This document shows positions 1 through 8,075 of a stretch of 64,000 nt of DNA, one piece after another. Origin of the DNA: JACQFZ01 sp041485885 (GTDB lineage: Bacteria > Pseudomonadota > Gammaproteobacteria > Acidiferrobacterales > Sulfurifustaceae); NCBI GenBank assembly GCA_041485885.1, contig JBGPKL010000005.1, forward strand, positions 77,111 to 141,110. Direction: 5' to 3'. Position numbers and translations under genes: made by a program. Every line of letters begins with the position of its first letter. The first letter of the stretch is position 1. Under the pieces are notes generated by a model. That model saw only the letters and a list, made by a program, of their open reading frames with translations, was not told the origin of the DNA and made no database searches.

Positions 1-891
1 CGCGTCGTCGAGCGCATCGGACCGACGCCGGTGTCGGTGTTGATCGAGGGTGAGACCGGCACCGGCAAGGAACTCGTCGCGGCGGCGATTCATCGCGCAA
101 GCCGCCGGCAGGGATCCTTCGTCGCCATCAACTGCGTCGCGATCGCCGCCGAGCTTTTCGAAAGCGAGCTCTTCGGCCACACCAAGGGCGCGTTTACCGG
201 CGCGCATCAATCGCGCGAAGGTTTGTTCGTCGCGGCGAAAGGCGGCACGCTCTTTCTCGATGAGATTTCCGAGATGCTCCTGCCGATGCAAGCGAAGCTA
301 TTGCGCGTGCTCGAGACGCTGCGCGTTCGACCGGTCGGCGCCGACCATGAAATTCCGGTCGACGTGCGTCTGCTCACCGCGACCAACCGCAACCTCGCGG
401 AGTCCGTGCGCAAGGGACTGTTCCGCGAAGACCTGTACTTCCGATTGAACGTCGTGAGCGTGAAAGTTCCGACGTTGCGCCAGCGCGCGGCGGATATACC
501 CGCGCTGCTGGAATATTTCTCGCACCGGCTCGCGGCCGAGCTCGGGGTCGCTTCTTACACGTTTAGTCCCGAGGAGGTCGTGCGCTTGCAAGCGTACGCG
601 TGGCCCGGCAACGTGCGCGAGCTGCGTAACATCGTCGAACGCGCCCTGCTGCTCGGCCACACGCCGTGCGACAGCGTCGGCGGCGAAGCGACCCACGCGC
701 CGGCGGAACCCGGCGTAACCGAGTTTCGTGCCGCGTGGAAGCTGGAAGAGGTGGAGAAACATCACACGCTGCGCGTGCTCGGCGACACGCACGGCAACAA
801 ATCGGAGGCGGCGCGACGGCTCGGCATCTCTCGCAAAACGCTCGAACGGAAATTGTCCTCTTGGCCGGACACGCGCCGACCGACGAAATAA
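1..891 (+). CDS. Sigma-54-dependent response regulator, NtrC family (5' end outside window)
   Basis: C-terminal part of a bacterial enhancer-binding protein; the reading frame is open to the window edge, so the receiver or sensor domain is missing here. The AAA+ domain shows Walker A GETGTGKE (nt 49-72), the sigma-54 contact loop GAFTGA (nt 190-207) and Walker B LFLDEIS (about nt 250-270). It ends with a Fis-type helix-turn-helix (KSEAARRLGISRKTLERKL, about nt 799-855). This family hydrolyses ATP to open sigma-54 promoters from upstream sites. The histidine kinase starts 21 bp downstream, so the two probably form a two-component system. The sigma-54 promoters found upstream of the formate dehydrogenase genes in this window are candidate targets (inference). 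Confidence 0.95.
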   Translation, partial: RVVERIGPTPVSVLIEGETGTGKELVAAAIHRASRRQGSFVAINCVAIAAELFESELFGHTKGAFTGAHQSREGLFVAAKGGTLFLDEISEMLLPMQAKLLRVLETLRVRPVGADHEIPVDVRLLTATNRNLAESVRKGLFREDLYFRLNVVSVKVPTLRQRAADIPALLEYFSHRLAAELGVASYTFSPEEVVRLQAYAWPGNVRELRNIVERALLLGHTPCDSVGGEATHAPAEPGVTEFRAAWKLEEVEKHHTLRVLGDTHGNKSEAARRLGISRKTLERKLSSWPDTRRPTK

Positions 892-912
892 GCGCAACCT
901 GGACATCTCACG

Positions 913-2973
913 GTGGAACGGCCGATATGGAATTCGTGGCGTCTGCGTTTCCAATCGGCGCTGCGTTACAAGCTATTCGCGTTGGTGTTGCTGCCGTTGA
1001 CGACCACGATGGCCGCGACGCTCGCCTACACGCTTTATTGGTTCCATAGCTATACCGAAGAGTCCCTGAACGTCGCGTTGCGTGATCACGTCGCGGTCGC
1101 GCGCCAAGCGTTGCGGCAGTTCCAGGACGAGCGCCAGCTCGAATTGCAGCAACTCGCGGAGTCGACGCCGTTCCGCGATCTCTTAAAGCAACGCGATCAA
1201 GCGGCGATACAGCGCACGTTGCAGCGGCTGCGCGAAACCAGGAACTTCGCGTTCCTGCATCTCACCGGCATCGCCGGAAATTGGCTTTACGAGGGTGCCG
1301 ACGCGCAGCGCGCGAGCAAGCCGAGCCCGCTCGCCGATCGCGCGGAGCGCGGATTCGCCGGCGCGGCGCTCGAAGTGTTCCGCGAAGAGGACCTCCGGCG
1401 CGAATCCGCGGCGCTCGCGGAGCAAGCGCGCGTCGAGTGGCGCCAAGGCAATGGTCAGGAGCTGCGCGGGCTGATGCTGCGCGTGGTGCAACCGATCGTC
1501 GATGAAGACGGCCGCGTGTCCATGACCTTGGATGGCGGCCTTTTGTTTAATCGCAACCATGCGGCGCTCTACGCGCTCAGCAATCGCGTCTTCGCCGCCG
1601 GCACGCTACCGGCCGACGCCGAGCCGATCGTCACGCTGTTGCTCGCCGATCTTCGGGTCGCCGCGGTCGGCGACGGTTGGAACGCCTTGATCGGTTCGAG
1701 GTTGCCGGCCGAATTGCGCACGCGCCTGAGCACGAAGGGCGATGTGACGATCGGGCGCGAAATATTGGACGGGCAAGCGTACGTCTCCGCGTACGGCGCG
1801 CTCTATGACGTCAACGGACTGCACGTCGGGAATTTGCACATCGGACTGCGTCAAAGCGCGTTCAGCGCAGGATATTACCGCGCGGCGACGCTGCTACTGT
1901 CGCTGTTCCTGATCGCGACGGCGATCGCCGCATGGATCGCGGTGCGCGGCGTGCGCTCGATATTCAAGCCGATCGAGACCATGGCCGCGGTCGTGCGCGC
2001 CACGCAGGCCGGGGAAGACCGGCGCATCGGACCCATCGGGACGCGCGATGAGATCGGGGAGTTAGCGCGTCAGTTCGACACCATGCTCGACCAGCTCGCC
2101 GCGCGTAACCGTGAAATCCAAAGAGCCGCGACCGCGCTCGAGATCAAGGTCGGCGAGCGCACGTTCGAGCTCGAGCAGAAAAACGCCGAGCTGCAGGCGA
2201 TCATCGCGCTCCTTGAAAGAACGCGGGAGCAACTGGCGCTGGCGGATAAACTCTCGGCGCTCGGGCAGATGGCCGCCGGCATCGCCCACGAAATCAATAA
2301 CCCTGCCGCCGTCATTCTCGGCAACCTCGACGTGCTGACGGCGGAGCTGGGATCGGCGGCGCGGCCGGTGGCCCGCGAGATCGATCTCATCGCGCAGCAA
2401 GTCGAGCGTATCCGCCACATCGTGACGAGCTTGTTGCAATTCGCACGCGCCCGCTCCGGCCCGAGCGAGATCAGCGACGTGTGCGTGAATCAACTCGTGC
2501 ACGACGTGTTGCCGCTCGTCGCGCACGTGCTGAAGGCCAAGTCAATCACCCTGCAACGACGACTCGACGCGAGCGGCGCGATCGCCGTCAATCCGTTCGA
2601 CCTCGAACAGGTGTTGATCAATCTGATCGTCAACGCCGCGAACGCCTGCAACCCGGGTGGCACGATAGAGATCACCACCGCCGACACGGATGACGGAGGC
2701 GCCGTCATCGGCGTGCGCGACGACGGTTGCGGCATTCCGCACGACGATCTGAAGCGGATTTTCGATCCGTTCTTCACCGCGACCCCGCAGCGCGGAGCGG
2801 GACTCGGGTTATCGGTCAGTTACGGTCTGGTACGGCGCTACGGCGGCGAGATCACCGTCGAGTCGACAGTCGGCATCGGCAGCGTGTTTCGCGTGGAGCT
2901 GATGCGCCGCCCGCCGCGAGCGACCGCGAACGCGCCAACGACGACAACAAACGAAGAGGTGACGTATGGCTGA
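913..2973 (+). CDS. Membrane sensor histidine kinase
   Basis: 686 residues from a GTG start. A transmembrane helix at about residues 20-44 is followed by a periplasmic sensor region of about 280 residues. A second helix (about 326-350) leads into a HAMP segment (about 350-400), a short coiled coil, a HisKA domain with phospho-acceptor H459 (GIAHEINNPA), and a HATPase_c domain with N box NLIVNAAN, G1 DDGCGIP and G2 GAGLGLS. It should phosphorylate the sigma-54 activator encoded 21 bp upstream. The ligand is unknown; formate or a related one-carbon signal is only a guess from the neighbourhood. The last 8 bp overlap the next gene, so the three are probably co-transcribed. Confidence 0.93.
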   Translation: MERPIWNSWRLRFQSALRYKLFALVLLPLTTTMAATLAYTLYWFHSYTEESLNVALRDHVAVARQALRQFQDERQLELQQLAESTPFRDLLKQRDQAAIQRTLQRLRETRNFAFLHLTGIAGNWLYEGADAQRASKPSPLADRAERGFAGAALEVFREEDLRRESAALAEQARVEWRQGNGQELRGLMLRVVQPIVDEDGRVSMTLDGGLLFNRNHAALYALSNRVFAAGTLPADAEPIVTLLLADLRVAAVGDGWNALIGSRLPAELRTRLSTKGDVTIGREILDGQAYVSAYGALYDVNGLHVGNLHIGLRQSAFSAGYYRAATLLLSLFLIATAIAAWIAVRGVRSIFKPIETMAAVVRATQAGEDRRIGPIGTRDEIGELARQFDTMLDQLAARNREIQRAATALEIKVGERTFELEQKNAELQAIIALLERTREQLALADKLSALGQMAAGIAHEINNPAAVILGNLDVLTAELGSAARPVAREIDLIAQQVERIRHIVTSLLQFARARSGPSEISDVCVNQLVHDVLPLVAHVLKAKSITLQRRLDASGAIAVNPFDLEQVLINLIVNAANACNPGGTIEITTADTDDGGAVIGVRDDGCGIPHDDLKRIFDPFFTATPQRGAGLGLSVSYGLVRRYGGEITVESTVGIGSVFRVELMRRPPRATANAPTTTTNEEVTYG

Positions 2974-3187
2974 AACGAGCTTCAACGAAGAGACATTCAA
3001 CCTCGAAGTACGCAAATTCTTGAAGAAAGTCGGCGTCAACTCGCAACGCGAGATCGAGCGCGCGGTGCGCGACGCGCTGAAGTCGGGCGCGCTCAAAGGC
3101 GGCGAGCGCTTGCGCGCCGAAATGACGTTGTCTCTTCCGGAGGCGAAGCTGACCTACCGGATCGAAGACGAGATCGCGCTGAGTTGA
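2966..3187 (+). CDS. Small DUF6494-like protein
   Basis: 73-residue acidic/basic protein starting ATG inside the end of the kinase gene (8 bp overlap, translational coupling likely). The core NEETFNLEVRKFLKKVGV followed by SQREIERAV resembles the small uncharacterised DUF6494 family as I recall it. No signal peptide, no metal motif and no membrane segment. Function unknown; co-transcription with a sigma-54 two-component system suggests a role tied to that regulon. Confidence 0.75.
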   Translation: MAETSFNEETFNLEVRKFLKKVGVNSQREIERAVRDALKSGALKGGERLRAEMTLSLPEAKLTYRIEDEIALS

Positions 3188-3239
3188 GTTTACCGTTCTC
3201 GATTGCGGCGCCAGTGAGTATCCCTGCGTCTTCATCGCC

Positions 3240-3806
3240 GTGAGCCGCGCCGACCGCGAACGCTGGGACCGAAAATACGCCAGCGGGAATCCGAACGCGG
3301 CGTTCGCGCCCGAGCCGCTGCTAGTCCAATATCAACATTTGCTTGACGGACGCGGCATGGCGCTCGATGTCGCCTGCGGCGTCGGGCACAACGCCATGTT
3401 TCTCGCGCGCCACGGTTACGAGGTCATCGCCGTGGATGCGAGCCTCGCCGGGCTGCGCTATGCACGCACCGAGCTGGCCGCGACGCGATTGTCGGTTCAT
3501 TTGGTCGCCGCCGATCTCGACGAATTCGTTTTTGCTCACGATCACTTCGCGCTCGTCGTCATCTTTCGCTTCCTCGACCGAGCGTTGGTGCCGCGCATCA
3601 AACAAACCGTCCTGCCCGGTGGACTGGTGTTCTACCAAACCTTCAACGTTAACCAGCTACGCGTCGCGCCGCAGATGCATCGCGACTATTTGCTCGAACC
3701 GGGTGAGTTGACGCGGCTATTCGCAGATTTCGAAACCCTCGCGAGCAACGACGCGCCCGGCAATCGCACACCGCTCACCTACTGGATCGGGCGACGGCGA
3801 CAGTAA
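3240..3806 (+). CDS. Class I SAM-dependent methyltransferase
   Basis: 188 residues from a GTG start. The N-terminal RERWDRKYASG and the SAM-binding motif I (ALDVACGVGHNAMFLARHG) with acidic motif II (VIAVDAS) are typical of small class I methyltransferases of the TehB/UbiE-like kind. It lacks extra substrate domains, so the acceptor cannot be predicted. It follows the DUF6494-like gene by 52 bp on the same strand and converges on the DUF6505-like gene. Cytoplasmic. Confidence 0.85.
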   Translation: MSRADRERWDRKYASGNPNAAFAPEPLLVQYQHLLDGRGMALDVACGVGHNAMFLARHGYEVIAVDASLAGLRYARTELAATRLSVHLVAADLDEFVFAHDHFALVVIFRFLDRALVPRIKQTVLPGGLVFYQTFNVNQLRVAPQMHRDYLLEPGELTRLFADFETLASNDAPGNRTPLTYWIGRRRQ

Positions 3807-3818
3807 TGCAAGTCTGTT

Positions 3819-4298
3819 TTACTCGTCAGTGACCGTCCAAATTTTCACGCGCTCATGATCGAGACCGTCCGGGGCGCGCGCGACGCGGAAGTTCTCGACG
3901 ATCCCCTCGTCGCCGATACTTCGTTCGAGCGCGAGTAACGTATTCAGCGGATGGTTGCAAATGCTCGCGGCGAATTCGGCTTCTTCTTGCGCCATCGCAC
4001 GAGCGGCATCGAGCTCGGGGGCGCCGTAGCGCTCGACGAAATGCGCGGCGAGGCGCTCGATCGCGGCGAGGTACTCGAACATGTGGATCTCGTCGACCTG
4101 GACGAGCGTGCTCCAGCCGAAACTTTCGGTGCCGAGGAACCCGCGACGAAACGCTTCCCGCGTCTTGCCGTCGGCGCGGTCCACGTCGACGCCGAGAAAC
4201 GCAAACGCGCCCGGCACCGCCCACTCGCCGGGACGCGACGGGGTTGCATAAACGCGCGCGTCGGAATCGTCCAGGCGGATTACTCGTGGGAAGTACAT
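3819..4298 (-). CDS. DUF6505-like protein
   Basis: 159 residues. It opens with MYFPRVIRLDDSD and has a WAVPGAFAFLGVD segment followed by FLGTESFGWSTLV, a pattern I associate with the uncharacterised DUF6505 family found near molybdoenzyme clusters. No signal peptide or catalytic motif is evident. It converges with the methyltransferase gene (12 bp between stops) and diverges from the Rieske-like gene, leaving about 100 bp that must hold both promoters. Function unknown; the family name is from memory of similar sequences. Confidence 0.65.
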   Translation of the reverse strand: MYFPRVIRLDDSDARVYATPSRPGEWAVPGAFAFLGVDVDRADGKTREAFRRGFLGTESFGWSTLVQVDEIHMFEYLAAIERLAAHFVERYGAPELDAARAMAQEEAEFAASICNHPLNTLLALERSIGDEGIVENFRVARAPDGLDHERVKIWTVTDE

Positions 4299-4402
4299 AG
4301 CGGGTCCTCCGGCGTCATCGCGGGCGACTTCTCGCGGCGGTTCAATTCTGATTCAATGAGCTATCGCCATACCATACCATCTTCCGGCCGGGACGATTAC
4401 CG

Positions 4403-5143
4403 ATGAGCGATGATCCCGAGTTCACCCGTCGCGGTTTCGTTCGTCTTTGCGTGTCGGCCGCGGCGCTCGTCGGCTCGAGCCCCGCGCTGCTCGCTCAGAG
4501 CGATGCGCCGCTGCATCGCTATCAGCGCGTGAAGTTGATCGATGACCGCGATCGCCCCGTCGCGGCCGCCAGTCTCAAGGTCGGCGAGAGCTATCTCTTC
4601 TACTATCCCTACATCTCGACGCCGTGCTTTCTACTGAACCTCGGCCGAGCCACCAAAGGCGCGTCACTGCAGACGGAGGACGGCCGACGCTACCGCTGGG
4701 ACGGCGGCGTCGGACCGCGGCGCTCGGTGGTGGCTTTCTCGGCGATTTGCGCGCACAAGCTGTCGCATCCGGCGCGCGAGGTGAGCTTCATCAACTATCG
4801 GCATGAAGCGGCGAGTTTTCACGACATCGCCGACAAGGAGACGGAGCGCGCGCAGGTAATCTACTGCTGTTCGGAGAAAAGCGTCTACGATCCCGCGGAC
4901 GGCGCGCGCGTGCTCGGCGGACCGGCGAAGCAACCGCTGACGACGATAGTGCTCGAACAAGACCGGGAGGGCGCGTTGTTCGCGGTCGGGACTGCGGGCG
5001 GCGAGCTGTTTGATCGGTTCTTCGAGCGCTTCTCGTCTCGCCTGTCGCTTGAATTCCGCACCAACGACGTACGAAAGTTGGTCATGAACACCGCCACCGT
5101 AAAGCCGGTCACGGCGTATTGCCGGAATCAGATTCTTTGTTAG
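4403..5143 (+). CDS. TAT-exported Rieske-like protein with incomplete cluster ligands
   Basis: 246 residues. Twin-arginine signal TRRGFVRLC with a hydrophobic stretch ending near ALLAQS, so probably periplasmic. Rieske box I is present as C116-A-H118. The expected box II C-x-x-H is read as C155-C-S-E158-K, with no histidine. The rest of the box (VYDPADGARVLGGPAKQPL) keeps the Rieske pattern. Either another residue is the fourth ligand or the cluster is lost. The stop codon TAG coincides with the first three bases of a family-1 inverted-repeat element. Confidence 0.75.
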   Translation: MSDDPEFTRRGFVRLCVSAAALVGSSPALLAQSDAPLHRYQRVKLIDDRDRPVAAASLKVGESYLFYYPYISTPCFLLNLGRATKGASLQTEDGRRYRWDGGVGPRRSVVAFSAICAHKLSHPAREVSFINYRHEAASFHDIADKETERAQVIYCCSEKSVYDPADGARVLGGPAKQPLTTIVLEQDREGALFAVGTAGGELFDRFFERFSSRLSLEFRTNDVRKLVMNTATVKPVTAYCRNQILC

Positions 5144-5284
5144 GGACGCTTTAATCAAGTCGAAATTTTCGTCACGCCGGTGAAAGCCGGCATCGAGAAT
5201 CGGCCTAACGGTACGGCCGATGTTTTTCAAACCTGGATTCCCGCTTTCGCGGGAATGACAAACTTAATCAGAGCTTCCGTAGCG
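5142..5284. repeat. Family-1 inverted-repeat element, copy A, with dRS3-like core
   Basis: Left end TAGGGACGCTTTAATCAAG and right end CTTAATCAGAGCTTCCGTA match the family-1 terminal repeat (idealised TAGGGAACCTCTGATTAATT) with some decay. Inside, 5237-5256 is a 20-bp palindrome of the form ATTCCC-N8-GGGAAT, the consensus described for Neisseria dRS3 repeats. The element starts on the stop codon of the preceding gene. Confidence 0.7.
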
Positions 5285-5502
5285 AATGTAGGTTGGGTCG
5301 AGCGGAAGCGAAACCCGACGAAATAGTATTCTCCCGTGCTGGCAACCCAACAGCCACGGAGCCGACGCGAAGGGCTCGAATCGTTTAAACCTTGGGATGG
5401 AGAATTAATCCGACACGGCGCTGGCCTTTTTCAGAGCTTCCCTAGCGAGGCAAAACCGTTTGTTCGGTCAAGGATCGTCGGCAGCGCACCAGTGAATTTC
5501 CG
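5285..5502. other. Intergenic stretch with repeat fragments
   Basis: Positions 5287-5320 carry one arm of the family-2 repeat (GTAGGTTGGGTCGAGCGGAA and onward). Near 5438 a family-1-like end, CAGAGCTTCCCTAGCGAGG, recurs without a partner. No convincing gene is seen; a 61-codon frame here overlaps these repeats and has no ribosome-binding site. Confidence 0.55.
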
Positions 5503-6084
5503 TCAGCTTCCGGACGACTGACCTCGATTCCGTTCGGCGACGCCGATCATTTCCACAATGGCGCGGTGTCCCTGCGCGCTCGCCAGCGTTGACGCCGTGC
5601 GCCCGGTGCGATCGCGGACGTTCACATCGGCGCCGCGCGCGAGCAGTGTCGTCGCGACGTTCTCGAATCCGCGCGCTGACGCGAGCATCAACGCGGTCCA
5701 TCCATTTTCCGCGTGGGCGTTCACGGCGGCACCGCCGGCGAGTAGGAGTTGCACGGCTTCAACGTCACCCGCAGTCGCGGCGTACATGAGCGCGGTGCCG
5801 CCGCGCCGATTGGCGGCGTCGACGCGAGCACCGTGACTCAGCAAAACGCGGATTAACGATCGGCTTCCTTCTGCCGCAGCGATCATCAACGCCGTGCGAC
5901 CGTCGTCGCTGGCTCGATTGACGTCAACACCACGGCCGACCATTTCTTCGAGCGCGACCGCGTCGCGTTGAGCGATGGCGCGACTCCATGCATCCTCCGC
6001 GGCCGCTGCGACCGTCGACGCCATTGCCGCAACCCAAATCGACAACCAGGCGCGCCGCGGCGCGCGACCGTATAAAGACGTCAC
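5503..6084 (-). CDS. Exported ankyrin-repeat protein
   Basis: 193 residues from a GTG start. This start keeps an N-terminal signal peptide (RRAWLSIWVAAMASTVAAAAEDA), so the protein should be periplasmic. About four ankyrin repeats follow (GRTALMIAAAEGSRSLIRVL, GTALMYAATAGDVEAVQLLL, GWTALMLASARGFENVATTL, GRTASTLASAQGHRAIVEMI). Ankyrin repeats are protein-binding scaffolds; the partner is unknown. It lies 49 bp downstream of the prenyltransferase on the same strand. Confidence 0.88.
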   Translation of the reverse strand: MTSLYGRAPRRAWLSIWVAAMASTVAAAAEDAWSRAIAQRDAVALEEMVGRGVDVNRASDDGRTALMIAAAEGSRSLIRVLLSHGARVDAANRRGGTALMYAATAGDVEAVQLLLAGGAAVNAHAENGWTALMLASARGFENVATTLLARGADVNVRDRTGRTASTLASAQGHRAIVEMIGVAERNRGQSSGS

Positions 6085-6133
6085 GATACCCCTGCCGGAG
6101 CGCGCCGCGAGCGACTCGACGCTCGGGTCGCTC

Positions 6134-7081
6134 TCATCTAAGCCAGCGCGACAACGTCAAACCTATCGCCAACAGTGCGCCGTGGGCGCAGGCGGCGGCG
6201 ATCGTTCGCTCGATGGGGACGCGCAGTTGTTGCGGCTCATGCGCGTGACGAAGGAGCCCACGTGCCGCCATCACGCTCAGCGGCACCGCGAGCAGCGCCA
6301 GCAGCGCGGTCGAAGGCAATACGCCGATCGCCACTGCCGCCGCGAGCCACAGATAAGCGACGACCGCGATCAGCGCATAACCCCAGCGCGCTTGCTGAAG
6401 CGGCAACCGTACCACCCAGTGGCACTTGCCCGCTTGCGCATCGGCGGCGCGATCCGGAAATTGATTCATGTACAGAATGTTCGTCACCAGCAGCGCGTAA
6501 GAAACGGCGGCCGCGACCGGCGTGAAACCCAAACCACCCCGCTGGACATAGTCGGTACCGACGACGATGAGGCCAAAGCCGAGGGCGACGCAAAGCTCGC
6601 CGATCCCGCGACTGTTGAGCTTCAGCGGCGGCGCGGAATACGCCCAGCCGATGAAAAGCCCGGCGGCGCCGATGACGTAGAGACCCCGACCGAAGGAGCG
6701 CGCGAACAGCAGTCCGGCGACGGTGGCGACGCCGAGCAGCACCGCACCGAAACCGGCGATCTGCCGCTCGGTGAGGACGCCGTTCTGGATGAAGCGACTG
6801 CCGCCGGTGTAGGGAAACACGCGTTCGGTATTGAACGCGTCGGTGCCGTTGCGCGCGTCGTAGTAGTCGTTGAGAACGTTGATGCCGGCGTGCGCCAGGA
6901 GCGCGAGAACGAGCGTCTTCGCCGCAAGCGTCGCAGAAACGTAACCGCCGCCGGCAAACGCGGACGCGAACCCGATCAAGCACCCGATCAGAGTCACGCT
7001 CAGGAACGCCGGACGCGTCGCGAGAAAATAGCGCAGGACGGGATTGGGCAAGCTCGCTAGCGTCGGCTCATGCGCTGGCAT
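6134..7081 (-). CDS. UbiA-family prenyltransferase (MenA-like)
   Basis: 315-residue integral membrane protein with eight or nine hydrophobic segments. The first aspartate motif is NDYYDARNGTD (about residues 71-81) and the second is FPDRAADAQAGK. Both bind prenyl diphosphate-Mg in this superfamily. The overall pattern is closest to 1,4-dihydroxy-2-naphthoate polyprenyltransferase-like enzymes, but no other menaquinone genes are near, so the acceptor is uncertain. It follows moaE by 70 bp on the same strand. A quinone-related product would suit the neighbouring formate respiration genes (inference). Confidence 0.85.
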   Translation of the reverse strand: MPAHEPTLASLPNPVLRYFLATRPAFLSVTLIGCLIGFASAFAGGGYVSATLAAKTLVLALLAHAGINVLNDYYDARNGTDAFNTERVFPYTGGSRFIQNGVLTERQIAGFGAVLLGVATVAGLLFARSFGRGLYVIGAAGLFIGWAYSAPPLKLNSRGIGELCVALGFGLIVVGTDYVQRGGLGFTPVAAAVSYALLVTNILYMNQFPDRAADAQAGKCHWVVRLPLQQARWGYALIAVVAYLWLAAAVAIGVLPSTALLALLAVPLSVMAARGLLRHAHEPQQLRVPIERTIAAACAHGALLAIGLTLSRWLR

Positions 7082-7151
7082 GGCGCGTCTCCCTCATCGC
7101 GACGTTTCAACGACGCGCTCATCGTGAACACGAATACCTCGGCTCGATCGT

Positions 7152-7586
7152 CTACCGCGTATTGTGCTCCACCCAACGCGCGCTTTCGAGGCGTTGCTCT
7201 TTCTTCCAGAACGGCGCGCGCGTCTTTAGCTCTTCGATCAAATAGCGGCATGCGTCGAACGCCGGCGCGCGGTGCGCCGCCCACGCCGCGACGAGGACGA
7301 TGGGATCGTTCGGTTGCAATGCCCCGACCCGATGGATGATGAGCGCGTCGACGATCGGCCAGCGCTTCTTGGCTTCGTCGACGATGCGCTCGAGATGCTT
7401 TTCCGTCATGCCGGGATAATGCTCGAGCGTCATCGCCTGGACCGGCGCGTCCTCGTTGACGTCGCGCATGGTGCCGACGAAGCTCGCCATCGCGCCGTGC
7501 TTACCGTTGCGCTTGAGCGCCTGACCTTGGTAGCGCGCGAGCTCGCTTGGCGGATCAAACGGCGCGTTGCGGATTTCGATGGTCAC
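7152..7586 (-). CDS. moaE: Molybdopterin synthase catalytic subunit MoaE
   Basis: About 144 residues. MoaE converts precursor Z to molybdopterin with sulfur carried by MoaD. Family features seen: GAMASFVGTMRD near the N-terminus, LEHYPGMTEKHL, IIHRVGALQPNDPIVLVAAW, and the catalytic-lysine region APFWKKE. A TTG six bases upstream could add two residues, but the GTG at 7586 is preferred because CGGAGA sits about 6 bases before it. The gene provides molybdenum cofactor next to a molybdenum formate dehydrogenase. No moaD is visible in the window. Confidence 0.93.
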   Translation of the reverse strand: MTIEIRNAPFDPPSELARYQGQALKRNGKHGAMASFVGTMRDVNEDAPVQAMTLEHYPGMTEKHLERIVDEAKKRWPIVDALIIHRVGALQPNDPIVLVAAWAAHRAPAFDACRYLIEELKTRAPFWKKEQRLESARWVEHNTR

Positions 7587-7722
7587 GATCAATCTCCGGA
7601 CGAGGGACTAACCGGGTTCCATGATAACGCCGCTCGGACGTACCGCCAAAACGCGCACGGACTCTACGGCCCGTACGCTACCGCGAATACAGCGTCGTCC
7701 GCTGAGTGGGCTGCGCCGATCG

Positions 7723-7953
7723 CTACTCGGCGACCGTGATAGTGATCTTGTCGCTCATCACGGCCGGATCGTGCGGAACGTGTGCCACTTTTACCTGGCC
7801 TTTGACGGTTTCGCCGTCTTTGGGCGAGATGAGGTAGACCTTCGCCCCGGCGGGCGACGGTGCGCGGCCCGAGGACGCGGCGAGCGCCGTGTGGGAGGCC
7901 GAGAACGCCGGAATGCCCGCAACGAAAAATACCGCGCCAACTGCGACCGCAAT
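7723..7953 (-). pseudogene. Remnant of a DUF4399-type exported protein
   Basis: An open frame of 76 codons without ATG, GTG or TTG near its 5' end; it begins at the edge of a family-1 repeat. It reads a hydrophobic export-signal core (VAVGAVFFVAGIPAFSA), then AKVYLISPKDGETVKGQVKV, then directly HVPHDPAVMSDKITITVAE. These look like the beginning and the end of a DUF4399 domain (family knowledge from memory), with the middle of roughly 60 residues missing in frame. The repeat removed the start and an internal deletion removed the core. It lies downstream of the cytochrome b subunit and was probably the last gene of the formate dehydrogenase operon. Confidence 0.6.
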
Positions 7954-8075
7954 TTATTACCCCTCTCCTGGAGAGAGGGGGGATGGGATGAGGGAAGCAA
8001 CGCGATTTCTTGCACCGCCGCTCCCTCACCCTGGCCCTCTCCCGGAGGGAGAGGGAATTAATCAGATTTTTCCTA
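7951..8075. repeat. Family-1 inverted-repeat element, copy B
   Basis: Two hairpin-forming CCCTCTCC/GGAGAGGG arms enclose a middle almost identical to copy D (CTTGCACCGCCGC). The right end, read on the minus strand, is TAGGAAAAATCTGATTAATT and starts on the TAG stop of the formate dehydrogenase cytochrome gene. The left end has lost the CTCTGA part and abuts the truncated DUF4399 remnant. Confidence 0.7.

Noticed and set aside
5336..5521. 61-codon plus-strand frame
   Set aside because: Lies in repeat fragments, no ribosome-binding site and no family resemblance.
5975..7060. 361-codon plus-strand frame over the prenyltransferase gene
   Set aside because: Low-complexity R/Q/H-rich translation, opposite a clear membrane enzyme.
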